From Galaxea fascicularis (lineage: Eukaryota > Cnidaria > Anthozoa > Scleractinia > Euphylliidae): a stretch of DNA of 64,000 nucleotides. Where the stretch lies: contig OX419346.1 of the NCBI GenBank assembly GCA_948470475.1, positions 20,710,417 to 20,774,416 of the forward strand, in the 5' to 3' direction. Below, piece after piece: positions 36,188-50,500 of this stretch. The position numbers and the translations under genes were made by a program. The notes beneath the pieces were generated by a model. It was not told where the DNA came from and searched no databases. It saw only the letters and a list, made by a program, of their open reading frames with translations. Within the stretch, counting starts at the first letter, position 1; every line of letters starts with the position of its first letter.

Positions 36188-39100
36188 ATGGCTGAAAACT
36201 TGCTTCAAGGGCTCCAAGTAGCCGCAAATGCGACGTCTCAAGCAGGGGTAAGTGAAATATTACCTCAAATTATTTTTTTTTGGTACAATAACAGTTTGTT
36301 TTGAATGCAAAGATTTATTTTGAAAATTCAAAGTCTTTGAATGCAAATTATAGGGCACGTTCTTTCACATCTCAAGATTATTCTCTTTGTTTACTACAGG
36401 CCTTGCAATATTTTGAACAGCTTAAAAATTCTTCCGACGGTTGGAAATTATGTGGTGATGCTTTGATTCGAAATCTATACAGGTATTTAGGATAAATAAC
36501 AAATCTGTAATCGAGATTCGACCCATGTTATTATCGTTGTTCGCGTTCTTTGAAGGCATGTGAGTACATTTCGAGAAAAAAATAGGAGACTTAAGTTGGG
36601 TTCAAATACGGTTGTAGGTGTTTTCAACCGTTGTTTCATTCATTTGCCGTAGGGTGTCAATTAAGTTTTGAACTACTTGTCTTGGGGACAGCCTGGATGT
36701 CAAGTGCTTCTAGAATTTCATGTGACATATCATTCTAACATCAGACAATGCTCAAGTCATACCCCAGGGTATATCGTCTGATCAGACAATGCTTAAGTGA
36801 TGTGCCAGGGGTATATTGCCTGGTCAAGGAACCACAGTGGAACCTCTATAACTAGAGCTGGGGAACTGCTGGAATGATTTATTTTATTGGGGATTCATGA
36901 TAAATGAAACCTTGTGATAGTGATTTGTGCAAAAGGCCATTAATTTTTGGGGGTATGGTTAATATTTAATTATCTTCAAATTAACCAAATAAGAAAAGTA
37001 AAAAAGAATGGAACGATCTCTGTATAACATCAATGGCTGAGTGGTTTCTGTAAATTATTATGATCACTTTGACTGAGATTTGACACTTGAGATTGGTTTC
37101 CATAACATGACAGCACACTGTGATTGCTGAACATTTTTACACCTGTTGCAGCCATTTTTTTTAACTTGTTTTTTCAGTGATGAAAGTGTCAAGTTCTTTT
37201 GCTTCCAAGTTCTAGAACATCACATTAAAACAAGGTATACGTCATACAAATAACAATTTTATGTATTTATGTAATGAATGAATTTGTAGTATGAGTTTGT
37301 TATTTTGAACATGTAATTGGTATGCTTTTCCAGTTTTACTTACTTATTCCCTTCTACTTCCAGTAGACCACTGGAATTCCAAAAATATTGGTTTAAGGCT
37401 GGTTTTCACTAGCGATGGAGTCGGAATTGGAGTCGTAATCAGAAGCTTAGAGCATTATGATCCAGTGAAAATCAAACTGACAGAGTCATGAGCAGAAGGC
37501 TATTACGCGTATGACTCCGTCGTCTTTCCCATTTTACTGATAATTTATCCTTTAATTGATTGTAAGTCTGGCCTGCCTAGATTAGCCCTAGCTACCTGTG
37601 GGCCAGCTAATTTTTGTTTTTTTGTAATATGTGAAAATAAAAGTTGTTCTTGTTTAAGGTCAGTTGGAGTATGAAAATCTTAATGATAAAAATGTACATG
37701 TATCTGTCAAGGTATGATACATGTACACTGTCGAAGGATAGCAACATTTAGATGTGCATGTAATTTAATGGTTAGCCTGCAGTGCAAGCGTAGTTTGGGC
37801 GCGCAAGTGCACATTTTCGCTTTATGGCCGCCATCTTGGATTTGGTAACTGTAGAGGATTGGGGCGAGGAAATATTTGCCCAGGGAGTAGGTGTTAAGTA
37901 GCCTCTGCACCAACTCTCTACCGGTCAGGCATCCAATTACAATCCAAGATGACGGCATCGAAAACCTGATTTATCAAGCATTCCGCGCCAAGATAATAAA
38001 GCCTGCACTGCAGGCTATTTAATGGTTAACCATGAGCTGACTTCCTGAATTTGCTTTCTTGTTAGGCATTCAGCATCAGCTCTTGCGGACCAAGTTACAA
38101 TCAGAGAGATTCTGCTAACATGGTTAAGAAATCAGGTACCTGTTTAAATAAATTAAAAAAAATCCAAGTTGCATGTATAACATTTTGGACATTTGGTCCT
38201 TGATTGGTTGGCATTATTTTGTTTTCATAACTATCCCATTTTAAATGTAAGGTTAAAAGTTTGAATTGTACATAATATTCTTTGACAGTGCTGCACTGAA
38301 GCAGATGACAAGAATTTTCTGAAGAACAAAGCTGCCCAAGTGTTCAGCTTGATCTTTGTGTGTGACTATCCCGAGAAAGTAAGCTACTGTTGATAAATTT
38401 TCACTGTACATGCAAACATGTAGACTGCCATCTTGACTTACAGGGGAAACACAGGCAATACGAGGGAAAGATTTTGCTAGTTGGAGACATACATGTATGA
38501 CATTTAACAAATAAAGAAGCCTCGCCTGTGATCTGTTCTGTTGTAAAGCACGCAGGAAGCGGATAGAGCACGAAAGAAGTGTAGGGGAAACACGAGACGT
38601 AGTCGAGTGTTTTCCCTACTTCTTGAGTGCTCTATCCGCTTCCTAAGTGCTTTACAACAGAACAGATCACAGGCGAGGCTTCTTTATTTGTTTTATAATA
38701 AAGAATTTCTAAATTTTCTCACGCATTCGGCTAAAATTTCGGAAAACTTTATTTCCAAATCTTACGAATGGCGTAAGCGGCGTACATCTGTACTCTCATA
38801 AGGTACACTACAACAGACCAATCACAATCCTTGTTAGAATGGTTAAACAAATTTTATTGGTTAAACACGACCAAATCTGTCAAAATGTCAAACCATCAAA
38901 ATTCAGAAACCATCAAAGTGCATTCCGAAGTAGTTTTTTTCGTCTAAAAGCAAAGTTCGGCTCAATTTTGCATTGGCTCATGCCTTCTCTAAAAAAGGCG
39001 TTAAGATCAAGTGAGCTAGTTTCAATAGACACTCAGGAAGGTGAATTTTTTAGTGATAAAAGGAAGAGCAAAATATTTTTCTCGTGAAAAGCTTAAAACT

Positions 39101-41290
39101 TGAGTCAACTTGCATGGCGCCCAGCGTAGCGGGATTGTGTGGTTGAAAAACAAAATGAGTCAAATCGTCAGGGGCTTTCACTTTTCCACGGCATGTTGCA
39201 GTTCAACAAAGGATCACAGAACAATTTACCAATAATGAGAGGATTACAACGAGTAGCTCAAACTTGGTGGAAAAGCTATAAGTTCTTTCCCTGATGTTAT
39301 ACACTGGTAACAGAATGAGGCCTCGTAAAATTAAGTATTGATATCACTTGTGTGTTTTGCCCTCGTCGATAAGTCACTTGGACAATTTCAAATCCCTACT
39401 TTTTCAAGCTGTTATTTGTGGTGTTACCTGCAGAAGCATCTTCCAAATCCATTGAGGCTAACAGCTCGTTTTCAAACTCGTTTTCTAGGTCGTTCAAGAC
39501 GTGTGAGTCAAAATAAAAACCAAGGAAATTGAAAACTTGGGGAATTGATTGGGTCAATGGCGTGACAACGAATACTGCGTTGCGTACATCTGTACTCTCA
39601 TAAAGTACGCTGTTTTAACCAATCAGAGCGCGCGTTATATCGAAACTTTATTATAATAAAAAAAAGAGAATACATTTTTTTTGTTCTATAATTCTGTTTA
39701 TTCATGCGGCAGGGTCTTCTGTCATCGTAATTTACAATAAAGTATAAAATAAGACCCTGATCTGTGGTACTGGAAAAACAAAGACAAGCACAGTTAATAC
39801 TAATAATATTATTTCTTACTTACATTATTTTATTGCAGTGGCCTCAGTTTTTCTCAGACCTTCTCCAGTGCTTGCAGTTTGGGGCTCTGGCTGTGGACAT
39901 GTATTTGAGAATACTCAAGGCCATTGATGAAGAAGTGGTGGACAGAGACATCGTAAGGAGTCCACAGGTACATGTTTGTTGACTGACTGACTCACTGATG
40001 CACTGACTGAATGAATGACTGAATAACTGACAGACTGAAAGTATGAACAAAGAACAAACAAACCAATGAACAAATATGTGGCTGGCTGGCTGAGATACAG
40101 ACTCTGGTCAGTAGATGGATGGATGGACAGACGGACAGATGCACATGCAGGCTGGCTGGCTGAGGTACAGACAGACAGACCGATGGACAGACTGAGTGAC
40201 TGACTGACTGACTGACTGAATGGTAGAGGTATGAACAGATGGACGGATGATCAGACCAACTAATGGACCAACCAACGGACTGACTGACTAGACTCTATAA
40301 GCTGACAGATGGACGGATTGATAGACCCTCCAGGAAACTTGTTTCTTTTCCAGGGAGGATTCAACCGGTGATAACTAATGACGATGTTTTTCTACAGGAG
40401 AATGAAAGAAATACTAAAATCAAAGATACCATGAGGGATGTCTGTATCACTGAGCTGGTGGACTCTTGGTACCAAATATTGGTGAGTATGTTGCATGTAG
40501 AGGCGAAATACAATTTTGCTGTTTACATGGTAATTAGTGAACCAAGGTTAAAAAGTAAATACCTCTTACTAACCGAGTTCGAGGTCGTTACTGTAAGTTA
40601 CAGACTGAGTTTTTTCCTGTTCGCTTATGGCCCAAGCACAAAGCGCACAGGCTATAAATCAACAGGAAAAAATGAGGATCCTTAACTTACAGCACAAACC
40701 GAGAAAACGAGGCTAGTAAGATATTTATGTTGTCTCTGAGGTTAATCGGGATGCGGGAAAGGAGACTTACAAATTTAGTGGGCCATACAGTTGAATACAG
40801 ACCACAAAATTGACCAATCACAGTGCACATACTCACTGAGAGATATACATGACTGTAATAAACAGAAATACATCATGAGAAAAATCAACATGAAAATAGA
40901 ATGCTGTTTCAAACCGCCAGAGGTTATTTTACACAATACCTGTCAATGAAAGAAACTGTTTGTAAGTAACAGTCAGAATACAACTGTCAGTTTAAGGTTT
41001 ACAATTTAACTCCCAGGAGTGATTAAAATTTAACTTGTCCTCACAATTTCAATACAATGTAAAGAAAACAGGCGATGAGAAAAAACAAATTGATCATTTT
41101 GAGGGTGTTATTTTAATATAACACCAAATTCTCTTAAGTACATTTACAAGGCAATGTATGGAAGCTGGAAGGGAGAATTGCTAATCAGATCTTGGAAGTT
41201 AAAGGGTTTTAAGGTCTGAGGTACGTGTAAGGTTTCAGATCACACTGGTATCACAACAAATTGTTTCATTGTTTCACTTCTGAGAAATGT

Positions 41291-41322
<32 letters not shown>

Positions 41323-42143
41323 CCCCCACGGAAGATCATTGGAAATTCCGAGGGAGAGGGGGGGTTGAAGGGCAGTAATTTCCGAGGGGTAGGGGGTTTC
41401 GTGGGGAACTACTTTTCCAAAGGGTCACGAACCATGTACAAAACATTGAAAGCAACATACAATCAATCTGAAGCACAAAAACACACATACGTTGTTTTGA
41501 AACAAAAGTCAGTACTCCTGGCCATTGAGATAAAGTTCACATTATTAGCTTCAATGTTTCTTTTTTTCTTTGAGTTAGCTAGCACTACAATCTCACGAAG
41601 CTACTTTCTTCAAAACATTTAAAATGGCGGTCTCAACTGGAGTCTCGTCCCCAGATTTCCAGCTTTGTCTCATTTTCGTTCAACCTTTAGAAGGCCTGGC
41701 TACCTGGCTGGTACATCGTGACAACGTTCACGAAACCTACTGTGTTAACGCGTGTGTCAGTGAAGTTTTTGGTCCTAAATAAGAATCAACCCGAAGAAAC
41801 TGACAAAATGTATAGACAAAGGAACCTTGTAAGTTTCTGTTTTATTTACTATCGTTTGCGAAGTTGGTTAAGCGAGTGAAACGTTCTCATCGGAGTTTGC
41901 ACAAAAACGTGAAACAGCCGACGTGCTACCCAAACAAAGCATTATATTTTTGTTAAAGTTAACCTTAATGTTTACACTGTTGTAATAAAATTCTATCGTA
42001 TTTACGTAACTTAGGTGGTATTCACTTTCTTTTTTATAAGTACAAAACTTCTGGAAATTCCGGAGGGGAGGGGAGGTCATCAAAGACCCCTCTGGAACGG
42101 AAAATCCTGGGGGGAGGGGGGTGCAAATTAAAAAGTCTTCCGT

Positions 42144-42174
<31 letters not shown>

Positions 42175-45100
42175 ACAATTTGAATTTGGGCAAAGCTTAG
42201 TTCTGTTTTTTTTTTGTTTGCTGTTAATGTAAAGGTTTTAGCAATTTGAGTGTTCTTTTTAGCAAACTTATGAGACCAACATGTCATCATTAACATGCCT
42301 CTGCTTGGATGTGATTGGAGCATACATTGAATGGATTGACATTGGCTTGATTGCAAATGATAGATTCATAAGGTAAGAAATTGGTGCTGTACTTTGTGTT
42401 TTCACAACTGACAAAAGTACAGTTAATTTGGAGTTCATGGTCATCAGATGAGAATGTTGTGGTAAAGAAGACTCATGAGGAGTATCTTTAATAATTGTTG
42501 CATGCATGAGCATGGGTGCTTGTAATTTCAAGTTGTAAGTACCGGTATGCTGTTTTTATAGTTAAATTAATAACTGGTACCAGGGTTCTTAGAAGTAGCC
42601 GGCAACCGTTGAATTCCGCTGCCTGTCAAGACGAAAGTCGCCGTCTGTGCTGGCTATGAAATTTGCCTTTGTGTGCCTCCAGGCTAAAGTTTAGCCGCCT
42701 ATATGTATTTCTGTGCCGTCTGACAAAAATACTACCGCGAACCCTGCTGGTACTGAAGCTCAAAATATTTTGGGGGACATCTCCTATCCCCCAACTTGCT
42801 CTCTATATAACTTGGCAACATTTATTTAGATTGCAAGTACACTGTAGCCCTTTGTCTGATCTCCAGGCAGTGGGTCAATTTGCCCTCAGCAGAGGCTTTC
42901 TTTCTCAGAAAAAGCACCTGGAAGTCTTCATAAGAAATTGCATCCTTCATAATAATATTTTATTTTCCCCTCTTTGGTATCAATAAATTGGCTGTCTTGA
43001 CTTTTGAAGTAGTTAATTACCTTGTTAATTAGCATGGAGTAAATTCAACTCTGTGGATTGCTCTAAGTTGGTTTTGTTTTAAAATAAACCATTCTCTTGT
43101 TTGATTTGTAATTTTCCAGCCTTCTGTTGAGGTACATGTCTGTAGAGGTCCTTCGTGAGAGTGCTTGTGACTGCATCCATGAAATCATTGTGAAAGGTAT
43201 GGAGCCACTTGCAAAGAAAGAATTGGTGGAATCTCTGGTCAGTGTGTTGGAAAAAAGTGGCATCTTACACCCACAGCAGGTATGATAAAAACAATACAGA
43301 TAATTAACCTGTGGGGTGTTAACAACAGACCAAAATCTGGGGAAATTTTGTTTGCATATCTGCTTTGCTTTTTACATGTAGGATGAAGATGCAGATTTTA
43401 TGGCCAAATTAGCAAAGCTAATGAGTGCAGCCGGTACCCAGCTTCTTAATAGCTACAGCAAGTAAGAGATTATTCATTTCTCAACAGTCTTTGTTTTGTC
43501 ACATGCTTCACTCTTTTTCATTTATTTTTACTTCTTTTGTTTTTTTCCTCATTTCATTCAGGGTTTATCTATCTCATTGCTTCCCTTACCTTCCCCTCTT
43601 TTTCCCTTTTCCCCTTCCCTCATCTTAACTGCCCACACTCCCTACCTCCCTCTCTCAGTTCTTTCATTTGTTTTCTTACCCCTCCCTCCTTTCCATCCAT
43701 CTTCTTCTCCTTTCTTTGTCTCCCTGTCACTTCCTCCCTCCCCTCCCTTGTTTCCTACATGTACATCTGTGCCCCTCCATTTCTGTTGTACCCCTCTCTT
43801 TTCTCCCTCTTTGCCTCTTTTGCTCCACCCCCTTTTTCTCACACCCTTTCACCCCTTTCCCTGGTTCCTCCCCTTCTTCATGCAGTGTTCTCCTTTTCAG
43901 GTGGTAACCAGTAAAATTTACCGCCTGAAATACCACTTATCATCACCTAAAATTGCTTTAAAGCAGACCTAATAAACATCGGCCATGGCTGCTTTACCAG
44001 TTTGAAAATCTCTTTTACCTGTTGTGCTAAAAACAAGGGAGAACACTGTACATGTATTCTCTTTCTCCCTTGCTGGCTCCCTTCAACGATCATAGATCTT
44101 CAAACTTCAACTCCCCAGATACAGATGTAAATAATAATAGTGTAATTACAGAATCATTATTCAATTAATCATTATTCCCTTATTTTTCAGGCTGACTAAA
44201 TCTGGAGATACTGAAAATGCAGCCAAATGCCTACAAGCTGCCGAAGAAAAACTCCAATATATGTTTAGGTAATGTTACATAATTATATTCTGGAGATCAG
44301 ACCTTTGAGACATTACTGACCCTGGCAGCTAACCAAACAGGAAGTCCAGTACCAAGTTTACAATGTAGCCCAAGAGTCACATAGAGAGAGATGATACATA
44401 TAAAAGTAAGTGATTTCCCTGTATCCCATTGGTTTCCCCATATCTCATTGGTAACCTTACATCTGGTTGGTTATCCTGTGGTCACCCTGTATCTCAGTCA
44501 TTTGAAGTGGCATCTCACAGTTGGTAGACAACCATGGATTTTGCAATCATTTGGGAGTGTTAATCATTACTGACCTTGGGGTGTTTTGCTTCATTGTTTT
44601 GCTGTAGATTCCTGGATCATGAAGATGATGATGTTTCCCAAAATGCATCTGGCTTTGGTTACACATACCTAACTGTCTTAAAACAGGTATGAGTAATATA
44701 CAATACCACTCACTGTCTCGAGAGAAACGAGACTCGTCTCGCGAGTGCACTGCAAGTACTGCTTCTGTCTTAATGGTTCTTCGCAGGAAGGATTGTCGTG
44801 TGAAAATCGTTGAGCGGACATGTGTCATATCGTTGATTTTTTTGGTGTGATAAGCATCGGAGATGTGCGACTGTACATGTAACACTGGTCTTGATTTTCA
44901 CTTCATACCAATCCAAACTAACAAGCACTACAATTTTCAGATTACAAACCCCAGTGAACAACAGAAGACAAACTTAAGGGTGAGTTTGCTTTTTATTAAC
45001 CATCAGTTGAGAGCATTGTAATTCTTTTTTCTGCCTCATACCTCACAGCTCAAGATAGCACTTCACCTTTAAAATTGGGGAGCAGGGTTGGCGCAGTGGT

Positions 45101-47537
45101 GAGAGTGCTTCGCCTTCCACCAATGTCTCCCGGGTTCGATACTTGGACAGCGTCATAAGTGGGCTGAGTTTGTTGAGGTTTCTCCGGGTACTCTGGTTTT
45201 CCCCTCTCTCCAAAAACCAAGATTTGATTTGATTTGATTTGATTTGGTTTGCTTTGAGAATTGTAAAGAACTGTAGTTGTAGTGAATTTAGAATTTAGCA
45301 TTGTAATGCTCATGTGAGCATCTTACTATGAAACACATGCAATGGAAATAAATCATTATGATCATTATTAATGTTATCAAATAACTGTCTATGAAATTCT
45401 AATTATATCCCCAGGGAATGCTTCATGTGGTTATCAAGAAAATGAAGTATGATGAATCATACAACTTTGAGCGTGAGGTGGGTAGGTTTTAATCCACATC
45501 AGGTATACCTTCATCATGTTCATCTTGACCACCAACACCACCTCCATCGTCTTCATCATCATCATCATTATCATCGCCATGATTGTAATACCATGATCAT
45601 CACCATCATCATTGTCAAATCGCCATCACCATCACCACAATTGTTGCCATTATCATCCTCATCCTCAGCATCACCATCATCTTCACCATTGTCATCGTCA
45701 TCACCATCATCATCAAGAAGTCATGATACCTCCATAAAACATGCTGCGCATCCACTCTCATGCAGTGACTGCTGGTTGGTGAATGCCTTGCTGGCATGAC
45801 TGTAAGGAAAAAGCAGAATTTGTTATTTGTACATGTAGTTATAAATAGTCATCATCACCATTATCACAATCAACATCATCATCATCATCATCATCATCAT
45901 CACTACCACCACCATCACCATGGTCACAATCAACATCATCAACACCATTGATCACCACTGTTATCAATGTCATCATCAACAGTCAATACCATCATGTTCA
46001 CCAATACCGTGATTAATAATAATCACTGTACATGTAGTTGTTATTGTCATTGTCATTGTTTTTGTCATTGCTATTGTTGCCTCAGCCATGCTAGAGTGTT
46101 GCTATAATTTCTTTTGTCAGTAATAGCCATTCTTTTACCTTAATTTAATAATTTTTCATCCATTCATCACATTAAGGGTGAAGATGAAGTGATGTTCATA
46201 GAGTACAGGAAAGAAATGAAGATATTGTTTGACAATATCGCTCAGCTGGTGAGATAAACTGATTTTGTGGTACTATGCATAAACATGTACTCTCTCTCTT
46301 TAAGCCAAACTATATGATTGTGCTTTTTGCTTTCTGCTTGGAAATTAAATAAATGTCATATGGCTCTTTTTTTGCATTGTTTTTGTAGGATCCCAACCTG
46401 GTGTTGGTGTCAGTTCATAACATTTTGAATTCAACATTTGGGTGAGTAAAATGATGATGATCATTAGCAGAAAATAGATACTAAATCACTCAATTGTTAC
46501 ATCTTGTAAGTAGTGAATTTAAAAGAACTTTGCAAATGCCCTTTGGCTGTTATTTATACAAGAGAAATAGAGACCATGGGGTTGGGCTTTTTACTGTGGT
46601 AATTACAGATTGAAAAGTGCGTGGGTACAAAAAAGGTGCTAATAAATATTGTTTAACTTCTATTCTGCAGAAATTTAGAAGGATCCAAATTTATGGATGT
46701 GGAGATAGCTGTGCGAGTTCTTTACATGTTGGGAGAAGCTATGTCGGTAAGTTGTAAGTATATTTATTATGGAAGTCCAGAACGACATGGTTTATTCAAT
46801 GACACAGTCATTTCTAAGTTTGTTTGGAGGACTACGCTTTATAGCAACTATGATGGCAATGAAATTTTGGTGAGGACACAGTTTCTGGTGAACAAAATAG
46901 AATCTCTTGTTGTAATATACATGTACACGTTCTCAATAAGCTTGACTTGACTTGACTTGACTAAGGTGAATTGCAATGCACATGAACCTCCCTTTGTGAC
47001 CACCTCTCATAAGTGACCACTTTTCAAGAATACTGTACCAAACGTTTTCAAGTGAAATCACTGAAGATGGAACCTCTCTTAAGTATCCACCTCTTGTAAA
47101 CGACCTGGCCCGATCACTTTTATAGTGCCGCACTGTTGAAATTTTTTATTGAATTTACCCTCCTATGGGCAGTTATTATCACCATAATGCAATTTACCTA
47201 AAATGGAGAACCCCTGTGGCCGGACGTCTCGTAAGTGACCACATCCTGTAAGAAACCACCCAGACTTGACATTTAAGGTGGTTGCTTACAGGAGGTTGAA
47301 TATGACTGCTGTTTGTAATTTTCATTCATCAGACTCAGCAGCTGTACTCTGATGCTTCAAAGTTTGCTGCTCTTCAGCAGATGATGAGTTTGGTAAGCTA
47401 GCTGTTTTTATCAAAATACTCATTTGATAGAGAAATATATTTTTAATTGACAAATAAGTTTGGATCTCCTGGACATCATAATATTATTTCTATTGCAGGT
47501 CAAAATCAAATTCAGGTTAAGTTATTTCAGATTATTA

Positions 47538-47577
<40 letters not shown>

Positions 47578-50500
47578 GTCCATTCCTTATAGACTCAGGC
47601 AGGATATTTGGCCTGGTTTACAGTCCTTGGGAACCGGTTACAACAAGTCACCACAGGTCCCAGGTCTCTCTTTTCCTTCTTCTTTCAGGGACATTATCTC
47701 TGCTGTCCCCAGCAATGCTGTTTTCTGGATCACTTCCAACCTCACGTTCATGCCGATCCGCTTCATGTACTCGGCCCCAATAACAACAGGCACTACAATT
47801 ACTTTTCGCATATGCCAGACTTTTGCAATTTCATCTTTCAATAGTTGATATTTCTCTAACTTCTCAAGTTCTCTAGCTTTCACCCTGTCATCACCTGGCA
47901 ACATCAATTATGACAACCTTCACCTGGCAACATCAATTATTTATGACAACCTCTCTCTCCTTCTTTTCCTTAACCCATTTAAGTCCAATGCGCCCCCATG
48001 CGCCCTGGCAGACCGACGTGCCTTCTACCGCCTGTGACGCCATCAGTTTGAACGGTCAAGCGTAGTTTTGTTGACTAACGTGTTTATCATAGCGAGATCT
48101 TTGAAACCATACCAGATTGAGCATGATTCAGTCAAGGGGGGCCAGAAGGCGAAAAGCAAAAGTCAAGACTGCTGTGTCACTTTTCAACCCAAAAACTATC
48201 TCGAAATTTTGCTTTCTGCGCATGCCCGTACTCTGAAAGCTAATGTTTTGCATCTGGAGCAGAAGGCCACGTAGTGCACGACTTGCCAACGGTTTTGTGG
48301 TGAGTTCTAGCTCCTAATTGCTAGATTGTGGCAAGAAAATGACTTGACTAGCTTGAAAACGTGATTTTCGGCGAAAGTTCCAGATGCCAATGGGTTAAGT
48401 GATCACACTTGACTGTGAAATCCCACAGTATTTGGAAGCCTTTACTTTCCACCACCCTCTCAGGATTTTGGTCATACCAGCTATTAGCTCTTTCCAATCC
48501 ACATTTTCATATCTCTGCTCCACTTCATTCTGGCAGTAGCTGACAGAGCCCACCCTGCTATACAGTGGTACACCTGCTGGGTGAAGCAGTTTCCCCAGTT
48601 CCACTCCCATTCATGCTGTTCATGAATGAATCATCTATCATCTTCTCTCATTATGGGGGTGGTGCTTTTAAGGTGCAACCAGCAGAAGGACCATCAACCA
48701 GGACTGAAGGGTCCCCTCTTCCCTGTGTTGTTACCCCAATGAGGGTGGCAAGGGGTTACTGAATTTCATTTTGTCCTACAACATTTATACGTCAAGCAAC
48801 AGTGAGAAGGGAGTGAAGTTTTTCTACTGTACCTACAGATGCTTATACTATTCTACCATGGTTAAAGATTTCCATTAAAATGTTATTGCATTTTGAAAGG
48901 AAAAATAGTTGCTTGTTATTTAATTTCAGAAAAAAGAGAGTCATCTTGTGGACTGGATATTATAGGTGCATGCAAATGAAGTTTTCCTTCATTCTATTGA
49001 TACTATATTGTTATCTGATTTTTCTCACAGCTTGTTACAAGTGGCGTATCCTATTACAGACATTCTGCAGTGGCTCAGATGGTATCAATGCTTGTTTCCT
49101 GTTTTGCATTGTAGGTTATGTCATATCATGTTTGTTTGGTTGTTAACATGTTCCTTTCTTCTGCAGTTCTTCGAAACAGTTGTCAGATATGACAGGTTTT
49201 TCACAACCCAAACTCAGCATATTCCGACAGTGTTGGTAAGGAACTGGAAATGTCATGTACATGTACTCGAAAAGCTTGGTGCAAGATGCATAAGAGACAA
49301 TTTGGCCTACCAACTGGTTATTCAGAAATGTAGGTCGGTAGTTATTTTGTGATTCGATGGCCTGAATTGGGAAAATCAGCTAATTGATTTTTGCTAACTA
49401 AAGAACCAAACAAAGGAAACCAACCATGCATATCACAGGATCTTTCTGTTTCAGTTTCTTTGAGTTTTTGGCAAAGTTAATCAAATTCTAGCCCCAAGAT
49501 CACAAAACCACAAATTGATTTACGGTAAAAAATAGTACTACCTAACTGATTGATAAAAATTATTGAACAGTACTACCTAATTTACGTTTCCGAAATGACA
49601 ACCAGTCTGTTGGCCATTTAGTAGTGAAAATTTTAGGGAAATTATTAAAGTGCTACTACAACCAAAAAAACAATTCTTCTTTTTCTCTGGATTTCAAAAC
49701 TACGTTAACTAAACACTAAATGATCCAAGTTTTAAGTTCTGATTTTAAAAAGACACCTGTTTATTTTAACTGGAATTTTGTTATTTATTGGTCCGCCATT
49801 ACTAACTTTAAAATCTTGAGAGAGCTGGGTAGAGGAGAAAATGACATCAAAGACTCACTGGTTTAAGAATGCAATGCATGTGTACGCGGCTGAATTAATA
49901 TCCAGCACAGGAGTTTTCGGCTTTCAGAGTTTAAACTTGTGTTTTGCATATATAATAAGTTGCGTTTACACGCTGAAATTTTAAGCCAGTGAGTAAATGA
50001 CATCACTTTTCCCTAGATCCAAGCCTCTGAGGTCCAATCGGTCAGTTTTGAACATGAGTCATGGCGGACCGTGGAATCCAAACCTTACACTCGAAATCAA
50101 CAGCCTTTGGATAAAAATCAAAGCTCAAAATTTTGTCAGTCAGTTGTTAAGCAAACACACTTTCAAAATCTGAAGAAAAAAAGGAAATGACTTTTTGATC
50201 ATAGTAGCACTTTAAGTTTTTAATACCAAATTGTCAGAAACTGCCCAACGTTGCATAATGGTGCATTATTTATTATGAAGACCAAACTGGAACACTTTTG
50301 TAGTACATGTAACAAAGAAGTAACAAGGTTTTAACATAACTTTTCAGATGGCTTTTCTTGATGAAAGAGGTCTGCGTAACTCCAACTGTACTGTCAGAAG
50401 CAGATGTGCTTACTTATTCTCAAGATTTATCAAATCTCACAAGTATGTATCCTCAATACTGTAGAACCATGATTGTAGATGTTGAAATGACGTGTTGTCA

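Noticed and set aside
38839..39087. 82-codon frame in XPOT intron 5 as a hidden exon
   Set aside because: It matches no part of exportin-T, and exons 5 and 6 join in phase without it.
43496..43972. Overlapping Pro/Ser/Leu-rich frames of 79-158 codons
   Set aside because: They are all read from the polypyrimidine tract in XPOT intron 10; low complexity in every frame.
45449..45799. His- and Ser-rich frame overlapping XPOT exon 14
   Set aside because: It comes from the ATC/ACC trinucleotide tract in the intron, in a different frame from the exon.
46693..46950. XPOT exon 17 extended to a stop at 46,950
   Set aside because: Homology ends at GEAMS, followed by a consensus GTAAGT donor; the extension is intron read-through.
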